The translations under genes and the position numbers were made by a program. A stretch of 64,000 bases of DNA, taken from assembly GCF_000025185.1 (NCBI RefSeq), contig NC_013720.1:930001-994000 (forward strand), written 5' to 3'. Source of the stretch: Pirellula staleyi DSM 6068. Lineage in GTDB: Bacteria > Planctomycetota > Planctomycetia > Pirellulales > Pirellulaceae. Shown piece after piece: positions 1-8,758 of this stretch. How positions within the stretch are numbered: position 1 is the stretch's first letter; each line of letters begins with the position of its first letter. The notes under the pieces are model-generated. The model worked only from the letters and a program-made list of their open reading frames with translations. It made no database searches and had not been told where the DNA came from.

Positions 1-1
1 A

Positions 2-544
2 GACCTCACCCTCACGTGGGCTCAGTACCGCATGTTCCGAGGTCAACAAGCGCCCGCAGTCGCGAGTTCGTTCCTCATGGAACTCCCCCGACACGAGATG
101 GAACTGATCGGTGGGAACATGGGACGCGGAAGTGCGCCGCGCTATCTTGCCTGGGACGAAGAGAGTCAGCTCTCGCCGGAGGATGATGACCTGGAGTTTC
201 CACCGCGTGAGCAGGATGCACTGATCGACGCGCCGATGTACGACGATGTCAACCAACTCGAGCCCGAAGAGATGCAGACTCGCAAGGCGAAAGAATCCAA
301 AACCTTTAGTTCGGGGATCGTAACAGCTGCGGATCTTTTGGCTGGCAAGTCTCCCTCGGGAGGAATCTCGCCGTATGCTTTCAAACATGGAATGATGGTG
401 CAACATCCCGAGTATGGCCCTGGTCAAATCGTGGCCTTGTCGGGCAACGGCGCGAAACGGGTTGCAAACGTGCGCTTCATGGAAGGTGGCGAAGAGCGAA
501 AGTTTGTGATCGTGCACAGCAAACTCACACCACTCACCGAGTAG
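2..544 (+). CDS. UvrD/PcrA-type DNA helicase, C-terminal part (5' end outside window)
   Basis: This is the 3' end of a gene already open at the window edge; 180 codons remain. The first residues, LTLTWAQYRMFRGQ followed by SSFLMELP, match helicase motif VI and the conserved downstream stretch of superfamily 1 UvrD/PcrA 3'-5' DNA helicases, which unwind DNA in repair and replication restart. An acidic linker follows (about residues 50-75). The last ~55 residues (from HGMMVQHPEYGPGQIVAL) match the small Tudor-like tail common in PcrA, where it contacts partners such as RNA polymerase. An internal ATG at 32 is not the true start, because motif VI begins before it. The exact subfamily cannot be set without the N-terminal part. 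Confidence 0.85.
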   Translation, partial: DLTLTWAQYRMFRGQQAPAVASSFLMELPRHEMELIGGNMGRGSAPRYLAWDEESQLSPEDDDLEFPPREQDALIDAPMYDDVNQLEPEEMQTRKAKESKTFSSGIVTAADLLAGKSPSGGISPYAFKHGMMVQHPEYGPGQIVALSGNGAKRVANVRFMEGGEERKFVIVHSKLTPLTE

Positions 545-592
545 TCTCACCCTCTCTCCCAAACGTCGTTATTTCGAGCGGAAAACACGCGA

Positions 593-2041
593 ATGTCGGA
601 CTACACCAAGATCGCTCAGCTGAAAAACGTAGCTGCTTTTCGTGCGCGCCTTGCCGAGCTTTCACTCGCGCTGCCCGTCGATGACAAAGCGCTGACAGCC
701 GCCGAGGGTTCACCGCTAGCCGAGCCCCTTCAGTTGGGGCCTTGGAAACTCGCGAATCGGTTTTGTATTCATCCGATGGAAGGCTGGGATGCTAATCGCG
801 ACGGAAGTCCGAGTCCTCACACGCTGCGACGCTGGCGCAACTTTGGCCGGAGTGGTGCCTCACTAATTTGGGGTGGAGAAGCTGCTGCGGTGCAACCCGA
901 TGGCCGCGCAAATCCACTTCAAACCATGGCGATCGACAGCAATCGCGCGGGGCTTCGAGCGCTGCTCGACGAACTTTATGCCGGTCACGAAGAAGTAGCT
1001 GCTGGCGAGCCTCGTCCAGTAGTGGGATTGCAACTCACCCACTCGGGACGCTTCTCGCGTCCGAACGATAAACGACTCGAGCCGCGCATCGCCTACCATC
1101 ATCCGCTCCTCGATGCCAAGTTTGGAATTGATCCGAGCGATGCCAGCGTCGTCTGGACCGACGATGATCTCGAGCGACTGATCGATGCTTATGTGGCCGG
1201 CGCGAAGCTCGCTTACGAGGTCGGCTATCAGTTCGTGGATGTGAAAGCTTGTCACGGCTACTTACTGCATGAGTTCCTTAGTGCGCGATCGCGGCCGGGA
1301 AAATTCGGTGGCGATCTCGAGGCACGATCGCGGCTGCTACGGACAATTATCGGCCGTATTCGTAGTGAAATACCGCACCTTCAGACACTAGTGCGAATCA
1401 GCATTTTCGATACGTTGCCCTATCAGACGAGCCGTGAAACGGGCAAGCCGATGCCGTATGAGCATTTGCTTCCTTACGACGTTGGCTTCGGTGTCGACAA
1501 GGATGATCCGACACAGGTCGACCTCGCGGAACCGATCGAACTTTTGAAATTGCTCGCGCGCGAAGGTGTTCCATCGGTCAACGTTAGTTGTGGAAGCCCG
1601 TACTATAACCCTCACATTCAACGGCCGGCGATCTTTCCGCCAAGCGACGGCTATCAGCCTCCCGAAGATCCGCTCGTCGGTGTCTTTCGTCAAATCGAGA
1701 TGCATAGTCGATGCAAACAGGCAGTACCCGAACTTGTGTTCGTCGGTACCGGCTACTCCTACCTGCAAGACTACCTGCCACATGTCGCGCAGGCTGTGGT
1801 GCGCGAAGGTTGGATCGACATGGTGGGACTTGGTCGTATGGTTCTTTCGTATCCCGAGCTTCCGCGCGATGTGCTCCATCAAGCCTCGTGGGCTCGCAAA
1901 AAAGTGTGCCGGACGTTCAGCGACTGCACGACCGCGCCTCGCAATGGGATCGTGAGTGGCTGTTATCCGCTCGATCCGTACTACAAAGAACTCCCCGAAG
2001 CGGAGCAAATGCGCGAGCTTAAGCAGGAGCTCAAGGCCTAA
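593..2041 (+). CDS. Old yellow enzyme family NADH:flavin oxidoreductase
   Basis: A 482-aa FMN-binding TIM-barrel oxidoreductase of the old yellow enzyme / NADH oxidase family, expected to reduce activated alkenes with NAD(P)H in the cytoplasm. Visible family features are the N-terminal entry LGPWKLANRFCIHPMEGWDA, the substrate-binding HGYLLHEFLSARSR near residue 222, and the phosphate-binding end of the barrel (FVGTGYSYLQ, then DMVGLGRMVLSYP). The C-terminus holds three cysteines (CRTFSDC and SGCYP). This resembles, but does not match, the iron-sulfur ligand pattern of dienoyl-CoA reductases, and the protein lacks that family's extra FAD/NAD domain. Its TAA stop overlaps the next ATG by one base, so the two are probably co-translated. 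The substrate is unknown. Confidence 0.88.
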   Translation: MSDYTKIAQLKNVAAFRARLAELSLALPVDDKALTAAEGSPLAEPLQLGPWKLANRFCIHPMEGWDANRDGSPSPHTLRRWRNFGRSGASLIWGGEAAAVQPDGRANPLQTMAIDSNRAGLRALLDELYAGHEEVAAGEPRPVVGLQLTHSGRFSRPNDKRLEPRIAYHHPLLDAKFGIDPSDASVVWTDDDLERLIDAYVAGAKLAYEVGYQFVDVKACHGYLLHEFLSARSRPGKFGGDLEARSRLLRTIIGRIRSEIPHLQTLVRISIFDTLPYQTSRETGKPMPYEHLLPYDVGFGVDKDDPTQVDLAEPIELLKLLAREGVPSVNVSCGSPYYNPHIQRPAIFPPSDGYQPPEDPLVGVFRQIEMHSRCKQAVPELVFVGTGYSYLQDYLPHVAQAVVREGWIDMVGLGRMVLSYPELPRDVLHQASWARKKVCRTFSDCTTAPRNGIVSGCYPLDPYYKELPEAEQMRELKQELKA

Positions 2042-3075
2042 TGCTCTGTCATCCACTTCACGTGAAGCAAGTTACTAAATCAGCAATTTTATGCTTGTTT
2101 GGCGCTATTTTTTGGACATGCGCGGCACAAGGGGCTGAGCCAATCGCGGGCGACGCAACGATTCGTGGTCCAGGCGAAAAGCCAATCGTAATCACAACCA
2201 CAAGTCGTCTGGCTGGTGCGATTCACTCACTCACTTGGAATGGCGAGGAGTTCATCGACAGCGTCGATCATGGGCGTCAGTTGCAGAGTGCATCGAACTT
2301 CGATTGCTCGCGAAAATTCATTCCGGAAGTTTTCAATCCAACCGAAGCCGGCTCTCGCGCTGATCATGTCGGGAATCGATCGACAAGCAAACTGCTGATG
2401 ATCGAGGCGAAAGGAAATTCGCTCACAACAAAATCGCAAATGGCCTTTTGGCTGTTGCCCGGAGAGAAATCGCTCGGCAATTTGGCCTACAACGAAGCGC
2501 CACTTTCAAATCACCTCCTCGAAAAACGTGTGACGATTGGTATTCCTGGTTTTCCGCAAGTGATCGAGTACGACACCATCTTCACGGTCCCTGAAGGGGA
2601 GCATCACACACTCGCTCAGTTCGAAACACTCACGGGCTATATGCCGGTGAAGTTCGAAAAGTTCTTTACCTGCGATATCCAGAATCAAGGCCAACTCGAA
2701 GTGCTGGGGGATGGTCCGGGGGAACAAACCTTGCCGATCATTTTTGCGACCGAGCATGGCGAGCATGCGATGGGGATCTACGCACTCGATCAGCCTCCTC
2801 CTGATTTTGAACATACTGGCTATGGTCGATTTCGCTTTCGCGCGGAACGTGTAGTGAAGTGGAATGCCGTTTATCGTATTCGTAAAACTGAGGGTATTTC
2901 CCCGGGAAAATACGGTTTTCGTCATTATGTTTGTGTGGGAACACGCGATGACGTGCGGCAGATGATCCTGAAGCTCGCTACTGAATTAGCCCCGCGTGTC
3001 GATCGTCATCCGCTCGATGCACTTCCACCGAGTCTCGCGCCAGCCGATCAGAACCCTGCCTCTAAAACTCCCTAA
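2041..3075 (+). CDS. Exported protein of unknown function
   Basis: 344 aa. The first ~30 residues form a signal peptide: lysines near position 9-13, then the hydrophobic run AILCLFGAIFWTCA, with likely cleavage after AQG. The mature part is rich in beta-strand-like segments (TIRGPGEKPIVITTTSRLAGAI; SLTWNGEEFIDSVDHGRQLQ), consistent with a galactose-mutarotase-like or other beta-sandwich fold, but I recognise no named family. It starts in a TAATG overlap with the flavin oxidoreductase; an AGGAG about 13 bases upstream could serve it. A GTG at 2062 is an alternative start without an obvious ribosome site. Confidence 0.72.
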   Translation: MLCHPLHVKQVTKSAILCLFGAIFWTCAAQGAEPIAGDATIRGPGEKPIVITTTSRLAGAIHSLTWNGEEFIDSVDHGRQLQSASNFDCSRKFIPEVFNPTEAGSRADHVGNRSTSKLLMIEAKGNSLTTKSQMAFWLLPGEKSLGNLAYNEAPLSNHLLEKRVTIGIPGFPQVIEYDTIFTVPEGEHHTLAQFETLTGYMPVKFEKFFTCDIQNQGQLEVLGDGPGEQTLPIIFATEHGEHAMGIYALDQPPPDFEHTGYGRFRFRAERVVKWNAVYRIRKTEGISPGKYGFRHYVCVGTRDDVRQMILKLATELAPRVDRHPLDALPPSLAPADQNPASKTP

Positions 3076-3153
3076 CTTGCGCTCAGTTTCTACTACAGTC
3101 GGCACCCCACTCTGTTCACGCTCGAAGCACTTCACTGCGAGGATCGCAACCCT

Positions 3154-4671
3154 ATGAATCAGCCGCCAACAACTTCCGAGCATTCGATGAGTGGACTGTG
3201 GTGGCTGGTGGGTGGCATTGTGGCGGGACTTGTACTAGGGATCTTCTATGGCGAATCGATGTGGCGGGCCTCGGGTGGGCCCGATCGCAAACTGGCGACC
3301 ATCGAGATGACTCTGAAGCAGAAGAACGAACTGCTCGTGGCTGCCCAAAAGGCCAATAATGCTGATGAAGTGAAACGTTTGGAAACACAAGTAGCGACAC
3401 TCGAGTCGGAAGTCGTGCGCCTTACAAAAGTGCGCGACGAAGCGCTCCTCGATGTGAAAGCGGGCAAGCTAAGACTCGCGGATGTCGTCTGGAAATTCAC
3501 GAAATTCCTTGGGGATTTGTTCCTTCAGGTCCTCAAGCTGCTGGTGATTCCCCTCGTCGTGACGAGCATGATTTGCGGCATCACCTCGATCGGCGATATT
3601 CGCAAGATCGGCAAACTTGGCAGCCGCACGATCATCTATTTCATGTCGACCACAACGGTCGCGGTGTTCATTGGTTTGATGCTCGTGGTGATCGTTCAGC
3701 CGGGTAAAGCAACCGACGATACGTTTGCCTTCAAGGATTCGAAGACTGCCTCGAAAGAAAATCGTGATGTGGTGGAAACTCTGCTCGCCGTTGTGCGCGG
3801 GGATGAAGGGGATAAAGGGAGCGGTATGTTCCCCGAAAATCTGATCCTCGCGGCAGCTCAAATGAATGTGATGGCGGTGATTGTTTTCTCGCTCCTGTTT
3901 GGTGGTGCACTCACGACGCTGGGAGAACGTGGCAAGCCAGCGATCGCGTTTTTCGATGCTGCGAATGAAGCGATCATGAAGATGGTGCATCTTGCGATGA
4001 TCTGCGCTCCGGTCGGAATTTTTGGTCTCGTGGCGTCGAACATCGCTCGCAATGGTGGTGGCTCGCAGCTCGGCGAAGAGCTGACAAGACTCGGTTATTA
4101 CGCCGCTGTGGTGCTCGGCGGTCTAGTGCTGCACGTCCTCTTTCTGCAACTCCTGATGTGGATGATGACCGGTCGAAATCCGTGGCAATTCATGGGGCAA
4201 ATGAGTCGCGCGATTCTCACCGCCATGAGCACCAGTAGCAGTAGCGCGACGCTGCCGATCTCGATGGAGTGCGTTTCGAAAGCCGGTGTATCGGACCGAA
4301 CATCGCGGTTCGTTTTGCCGCTGGGTGCCACCATCAACATGGATGGTACGGCGCTGTACGAAGCGGTCGCCGTCGTCTTCATTGCCCAGTCGAGTGGCAT
4401 CGAACTTTCCATCGCACAATTAGTGGTGGTGATGCTCACCGCCACACTCGCCGCGATCGGTGCAGCGGGCATTCCCGAAGCTGGTCTGGTGACGATGGTG
4501 ATCGTGCTCACCGCCGTCGGACTTCCGGTCACTGGTATCGGCAGCATCTTGGCGATCGACTGGTTCCTCGATCGGATGCGAACGAGCGTGAACGTGTTTG
4601 GCGATATGACAGGGTCGGTGATTCTCGACAAAATGGTAGGGTCGAGTGACGAACCAAACGCCAAGGTGTAA
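3154..4671 (+). CDS. Dicarboxylate/amino acid:cation symporter (DAACS/SDF family)
   Basis: 505 aa, an inner-membrane Na+- or H+-coupled carrier of the glutamate/C4-dicarboxylate family (GltP/DctA/GltPh type). The diagnostic motifs are present: the serine-rich hairpin STSSSSATLP near residue 355, the NMDGT motif near 393, and the last-helix region ending DRMRTSVNVFGD. Unusual for the family, the N-terminus carries one membrane anchor (residues ~10-30) followed by a charged coiled-coil segment (~45-100) before the first transport helix, and residues ~190-225 form a hydrophilic insertion. GAGGATC precedes the ATG by ten bases. Substrate (glutamate, aspartate, succinate or similar) cannot be set from sequence alone. 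Confidence 0.92.
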   Translation: MNQPPTTSEHSMSGLWWLVGGIVAGLVLGIFYGESMWRASGGPDRKLATIEMTLKQKNELLVAAQKANNADEVKRLETQVATLESEVVRLTKVRDEALLDVKAGKLRLADVVWKFTKFLGDLFLQVLKLLVIPLVVTSMICGITSIGDIRKIGKLGSRTIIYFMSTTTVAVFIGLMLVVIVQPGKATDDTFAFKDSKTASKENRDVVETLLAVVRGDEGDKGSGMFPENLILAAAQMNVMAVIVFSLLFGGALTTLGERGKPAIAFFDAANEAIMKMVHLAMICAPVGIFGLVASNIARNGGGSQLGEELTRLGYYAAVVLGGLVLHVLFLQLLMWMMTGRNPWQFMGQMSRAILTAMSTSSSSATLPISMECVSKAGVSDRTSRFVLPLGATINMDGTALYEAVAVVFIAQSSGIELSIAQLVVVMLTATLAAIGAAGIPEAGLVTMVIVLTAVGLPVTGIGSILAIDWFLDRMRTSVNVFGDMTGSVILDKMVGSSDEPNAKV

Positions 4672-4758
4672 AACAATCTCCTCGCCTGGCCTTCGCCGCA
4701 GATGCGTGGCGATCAGCCGTCGAGTTGGCCAACGACTTTCTATAAGTGGGCTTTTACG

Positions 4759-5322
4759 ATGGCAATTCTGAATCTTCTTCAGGCGACACTCGAGCAGTGG
4801 CTGGGTCAACTAAGCTTTGCCAGCGGACCTCCTTATGGAGGGAACCCGGGAGGGCAGTTTTCTCAATACTCGCCTAATCCGTACAACACGCCGAACCAAG
4901 TCACACCGTATGGCATGCCGGGGATGCCTCCTCCTCCACCCTCGAAGCCGTCGCGCACGTGGCTATGGATTTTGCTGTTCGTGGGTGGTGGCGGGTTGCT
5001 ATTTGCCCTCTGCTGTGGCGGCATGATAGGCGGCAGCGTTTACTACGCCATGTCGATCGGCTCGAAGCAGGTGGAAGAAGATCCCGTGGTGATCCAGCAG
5101 TGTGGCGAGATCGAAAGTGTCACGTGGGACATCATCGGCACGGGCGAAGAAGCGGAAAACTACGGCGAAGATGTGATCGTGTTTCGCGTGAAAGGAAGCA
5201 AAGCTTCGGGCCGCGCGATTGGCATCACCGGCGAAGGAGCAGCCGACGATACGCACCTGTTCCGCGAAGGAGAACTCGTCCTCGATAGTGGCGAGCGGTT
5301 CCCGATCTTTCAGCAGCAGTAG
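4759..5322 (+). CDS. Small membrane protein with Gly/Pro/Asn-rich N-terminus
   Basis: About 187 aa. The N-terminal third is low-complexity and rich in Gly, Pro, Tyr and Asn (SPNPYNTPNQ, MPPPPPSKPS). One strongly hydrophobic helix follows (WLWILLFVGGGGLLFALCCG), then a ~75-residue soluble C-terminal domain containing VTWDIIGTGEEAENYGEDV. The NPYNTP element resembles the NPYxSP motif seen at the start of many small planctomycete membrane proteins. The C-terminal domain has the look of a cytochrome-oxidase-assembly-like module, but I cannot confirm this. The start is uncertain: ATG 4759 lacks a clear ribosome site, ATG 4702 is in frame upstream, and ATG 4912 is downstream. Confidence 0.65.
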   Translation: MAILNLLQATLEQWLGQLSFASGPPYGGNPGGQFSQYSPNPYNTPNQVTPYGMPGMPPPPPSKPSRTWLWILLFVGGGGLLFALCCGGMIGGSVYYAMSIGSKQVEEDPVVIQQCGEIESVTWDIIGTGEEAENYGEDVIVFRVKGSKASGRAIGITGEGAADDTHLFREGELVLDSGERFPIFQQQ

Positions 5323-5370
5323 CAAGGGTGATGGATCGAGCGCGATTGAAGTTGCGCCGTTGGACGATTA

Positions 5371-5432
5371 TCAGGTAATGTCATCCTCAGTTGCGATTCT
5401 CACTGCTGGACAAGCCAGCTAGTAGCCACCCA
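5371..5432 (+). repeat. Dispersed intergenic repeat, 'GGACAAGCCAGC' family, copy 1
   Basis: The unit TAATGTCATCC followed by a cytosine-rich linker and then CTGCTGGACAAGCCAGCTAG TAGCCACCC recurs nearly unchanged at about 7445-7503 and in part at 31061-31090 and 59356-59416. The central CTGG-ACAAG-CCAG can fold as a hairpin. It lies only between genes. Function unknown. Confidence 0.7.
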
Positions 5433-5486
5433 AAGACACCTGACAGGATCGATTGACTGACTACTAGCGCGATGCAGAAACAGAGT

Positions 5487-5529
5487 GGCCGATCTCCTCC
5501 GCTGGTGCCCGAGGAGATCGGCCTTTTTT
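5487..5529. terminator. Bidirectional intrinsic terminator
   Basis: A perfect 13-bp stem (5487-5499 with 5511-5523; left arm GGCCGATCTCCTC) with an 11-base loop is followed on the plus strand by TTTTTT. It sits between two convergent genes, the small membrane protein and the DUF6807 protein. The plus-strand T-tract is clear; the minus-strand tract is weak, so termination is surest for the plus strand. Confidence 0.85.
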
Positions 5530-5577
5530 GTTGTTCAACCGAATTGTCAAAACGACGTGAGGCGCTCGGAAGAGCGC

Positions 5578-6894
5578 TTACGATTTGCTCTTGATCGCTG
5601 GTGGTGCGACCAGGTCTTGATCCATCCGCTCGACGTCTGGCACTTCCAGTTCACCCTCGGTCGCAAAGATGCGATACGACAGCATCAGGGGGTGGCTCTT
5701 GTCGAGGGTGTATTCGAAATAGCTGCCGAAGCGAGCGTAGTTGCGTTCGCTGAAGCGCGACTCCTTGGGGTTGCTTGTGTGGTCGAGATAGCAGACCGTG
5801 TAGCGCTGCTCGCCGACGACAAAACTAACGGCATTCCAAGGCAAATTGACGTGTTCCTTTTGCGCTGGCCAGTTGCGAAAGCTGCCTGGTTTGTCCTTGC
5901 CATCGGGGCGGAGGTAGTAGGTTTTGTCGGCGGTTTTATCAGGCACCGCTTGAGTGGCGCGGAACTGAAAACCGGCATGCTGCGGATCGCCGTCGAGCTT
6001 GATCTCCCCTTCAACTTCACTCTTCAGGAGCGAAGCGAATTCGACCAGTGTGCCGCCTGCGACGTTGTAGACCGTGAACTCGCGCTCTTCGCGAGCGAAC
6101 ACAGCACCATCTTGTCCGTGCCAGGCAATCTCGACCGTATGACGACCCATCACCGGTCCAGCTTCGATGCTCAAAAACTTCTCGTGCGACTGAAACTCAC
6201 CCTTGTTGCAGTGCCAGGTGTCGGCCTTTTTGTTTTCGCCGTAGCTGATGCGATTGAAGCCAAAAAACATGCCGCGATGATGCGGGAAAAGTCCCCCGGG
6301 ACCTTTCGTCAGCAGCACTTTGCCAGCGGGATCGTAGAGGTGGTGATAGGGCTTGAACGTTTCCGATCGCTTTTCTTTAGTCGACTCATCGAGCGCAGCA
6401 TACATGTAACGCAGCACTGGTCGATCGCCGAACGAAAGTTCGCTGTACTGGCCGGCGGTATCGGTCCATTTGAATGAGGGTTCCGACTTCGCAGCATCGC
6501 TCGCAATCGTGGCGGTGTAGGTTGCGGTGGCACCCTTGGCGAGCGCTGGCACGACGAAGTGCAGCTGCGCGTGAAAGTTGCCCGCTTGCAGTTTCATCAT
6601 CGGCGAGCGCAGACCACGCAAGCTCAGCTGACCGGTGATCTTGTTCCCTTTGTCGTCGGCAATAGCGACTGGTGCGCCCGCTTCAGCAGCGGCGCGAAAC
6701 GCATCGGGAAGCACAATATCGATCGACACCGGCGTTTGCTTACGCTCGCTCTCCCCCGCCGAAACGACGTAGGTTTCGGTCGTCACTTCCGCCCCGAGAT
6801 CTTGCACGAAAAGGAGCGTCGCCATGCAGCAGCCGAGAGCGCTGACCAGCGTGCGCCACCCACTCACGCGTCCGAACCAACCATCAATAGCCAT
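5578..6894 (-). CDS. Exported DUF6807 (PmoA-like) family protein
   Basis: 438 aa. An N-terminal hydrophobic segment (TLVSALGCCMATLLFVQDLGA) is a signal peptide with likely cleavage near residue 35. The body carries the pattern I associate with the planctomycete family now called DUF6807, often annotated 'methane oxygenase PmoA': PVLRYMYAALDES, then KGPGGLFPHHRGMFFGFNRI, then WHGQDGAVFAREEREFTVY. These proteins are soluble beta-rich secreted proteins, and the PmoA label does not mean methane oxidation. GGLFPHHRG is the most conserved block. It is transcribed alone towards the shared terminator. The catalytic role is unknown; involvement in carbohydrate breakdown is only a guess from the company such genes usually keep. 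Confidence 0.82.
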   Translation of the reverse strand: MAIDGWFGRVSGWRTLVSALGCCMATLLFVQDLGAEVTTETYVVSAGESERKQTPVSIDIVLPDAFRAAAEAGAPVAIADDKGNKITGQLSLRGLRSPMMKLQAGNFHAQLHFVVPALAKGATATYTATIASDAAKSEPSFKWTDTAGQYSELSFGDRPVLRYMYAALDESTKEKRSETFKPYHHLYDPAGKVLLTKGPGGLFPHHRGMFFGFNRISYGENKKADTWHCNKGEFQSHEKFLSIEAGPVMGRHTVEIAWHGQDGAVFAREEREFTVYNVAGGTLVEFASLLKSEVEGEIKLDGDPQHAGFQFRATQAVPDKTADKTYYLRPDGKDKPGSFRNWPAQKEHVNLPWNAVSFVVGEQRYTVCYLDHTSNPKESRFSERNYARFGSYFEYTLDKSHPLMLSYRIFATEGELEVPDVERMDQDLVAPPAIKSKS

Positions 6895-7341
6895 ACATCA
6901 CCCGTCTCAGAAATCACGAAGAACATGGGGCAAGACAACGGGACCTACCCAGTCCAAAATTCTAATCGACTGTCGCGCAGGATGTGCGAATTTTTCTCGC
7001 GCTGGGTGACGAAAAGCTAGGCCTGGCCGCAGGTTTCGTCAGGAGGACGATTTTCCAAAACGGGGCAGAATGAGGGCGAAAACAGCTCTTGGAAGGGAAC
7101 CAGCGGAGCCTCGGCGCGCGGCGCAAGGTGCGCGAGAACGCCACGCCTCTACGGGCGATAAACAGCCTGATGCGGGGCGCAGCAGCGCGCGAGTTGCGAT
7201 GAAAAAGGGGGCGTAAGTCGAGCAAAATCGTGGCCCAGCGCGCGCGCCGCGCAACATGGCGCGCGCCCCTCGCGCAAGTCGATTGCGTAATTCAAGCGAA
7301 TCACGAAGATTCCTGATTCGCAGCCGCGCTGCTGTCGGCCC

Positions 7342-7541
7342 CGGTAGCCGAGCTACCGACGAGACCATAGTCATGCTCACTGGGCAGAGCCCAGTGGCAC
7401 CCGGTGTCAGGTACGGAGTACCTGACCTACTACTTCTTCTATCGGCTAATGTCATCCTTAGGCTGCGACTCACTCTGCTGGACAAGCCAGCTAGTAGCCA
7501 CCCAGCCGCGCTTTGTCAGGTACGGAGTACCTGACCTACAA
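7342..7541. repeat. Cluster of small palindromic intergenic repeats
   Basis: The 685-bp gap between the DUF6807 and PFK genes holds no convincing gene. It contains four perfect triloop hairpins: CGGTAGC-CGA-GCTACCG (7342-7358), CACTGGGC-AGA-GCCCAGTG (7378-7396), and TCAGGTAC-GGA-GTACCTGA twice (7407-7425 and 7516-7534). A copy of the GGACAAGCCAGC repeat (7441-7503) lies among them. Related hairpins occur elsewhere in the window (23391, 30361, 35893, 35965). The segment 6895-7340 shows only GC-rich non-coding sequence. Confidence 0.8.
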
Positions 7542-7579
7542 GATTGCGTCGCGCGATGTGCTGCGTCGGGCGAAAGCCG

Positions 7580-8758
7580 TTAGTGGGTTTCGGCGTGCTG
7601 CGGGGCGATGCCGTTTTCAGCGGCACATGCTTCCGCTTCGGGCTGATACTTAAACGGGGGCTCGGTGTGGTTGTCACCAAAGCTCACTCCCAGTGCGCGA
7701 GCAGCCAGAACAGCCGAGCACATCGGATGCACGGTGCTGAGCTGAATGGCGTCGATGATCGGCACACTCTCCATCGCTGGAGGCTGATAGCAAACCATGT
7801 GGCCGAACTTCTTCTCCACGATCAGCCGCACGGCATGCGCGCCAAACTGAGTGGCCACGACGCGATCGAACGTCGTGGGGGATCCACCGCGCTGCAAGTG
7901 TCCGAGGACCACCGTGCGGGTCTCTTTACCGATCCGCTTTTCGATTTCCGAGGCGACCACATTTCCAATGCCACCGAGGCGGACCTGCTTTTGCAGCGAA
8001 TGGGCATCTTTCGTGACGAGCCCACCTTCAGGAAGCTCGGCCCCTTCGGCCACCACGATGAGGGTGAACTTCTTCCCCTGCTGTTCGCGAGCGAGCACCG
8101 CCTGACAAACACTTTCAAACGACCAGCTGATTTCGGGGATCAGAATCACGTCGCCACCACCGGCGATGCCGGCGTAGAGCGCAATCCAGCCCGCATGGCG
8201 TCCCATCACTTCCAGCACCATCACGCGCTCGTGACTAGCGGCGGTGGTATGGAGTCGATCGAGAGCATCGGTCGCGCAGAACACGGCGCTAAAGAAACCG
8301 AACGTAAACGCGGTGCTCGAAAGATCGTTGTCGATTGTCTTGGGAACACCGACGACCGGAATGCCTTGTTCGTGAAACTGCTGCGACACGGCGAGCGAAC
8401 CATCGCCACCGACGCAAACCAGCCCACAGATGTTCAGCTGCTCCATCGTGGTCTTCACGCCCGCGACCAGTTCGGGATCGAGCTCGAGTCGGTCGTTCAC
8501 CCCAACGGTGGCGGCAAACCGACCTTTGTTGGTCGAGCCGAGGATGGTGCCACCTTGCTGCAAAATCCCCGCCGTGTTTTTGGCGGTCAGCGGCACGTAG
8601 CTGACGGGATCGACGAGCCCTTCGTACCCTTTGAGGAACCCGACGACTTCATAGCCGTGCGTGTTGGCCGACTTCACCACGCCACGAATCACCGCGTTGA
8701 GACCGGGGCAATCGCCACCAGCTGTCAGCACACCAATCCGCTTCGTTCTTTCGGCCAT
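7580..8758 (-). CDS. pfkA: 6-phosphofructokinase (PfkA family, Gly104/Lys124 type)
   Basis: 392 aa, phosphorylating fructose 6-phosphate to fructose 1,6-bisphosphate in glycolysis. The PFK family motifs appear in order: GVLTAGGDCPGLNAVIRG at the N-terminus (phosphate loop), CVGGDGSL, the catalytic PKTIDNDL, and MGRHAGWIALYAG. The glycine in GGDGS, where pyrophosphate enzymes have Asp, points to ATP as donor. The lysine in PKTIDND, where classical ATP enzymes have Gly, is the pyrophosphate-type residue. That mixed pair is typical of the group III enzymes known from actinobacteria and others. The start at 8758 is chosen over an upstream frame extension because GAGAGGAG stands nine bases before it and the family fold begins at MAERTKRIGVLT. 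Confidence 0.93.
   Translation of the reverse strand: MAERTKRIGVLTAGGDCPGLNAVIRGVVKSANTHGYEVVGFLKGYEGLVDPVSYVPLTAKNTAGILQQGGTILGSTNKGRFAATVGVNDRLELDPELVAGVKTTMEQLNICGLVCVGGDGSLAVSQQFHEQGIPVVGVPKTIDNDLSSTAFTFGFFSAVFCATDALDRLHTTAASHERVMVLEVMGRHAGWIALYAGIAGGGDVILIPEISWSFESVCQAVLAREQQGKKFTLIVVAEGAELPEGGLVTKDAHSLQKQVRLGGIGNVVASEIEKRIGKETRTVVLGHLQRGGSPTTFDRVVATQFGAHAVRLIVEKKFGHMVCYQPPAMESVPIIDAIQLSTVHPMCSAVLAARALGVSFGDNHTEPPFKYQPEAEACAAENGIAPQHAETH

Noticed and set aside
5578-6894. Literal reading of the 'PmoA' label as methane monooxygenase subunit
   Set aside because: The protein is a secreted soluble beta-rich protein without the membrane helices of particulate methane monooxygenase.
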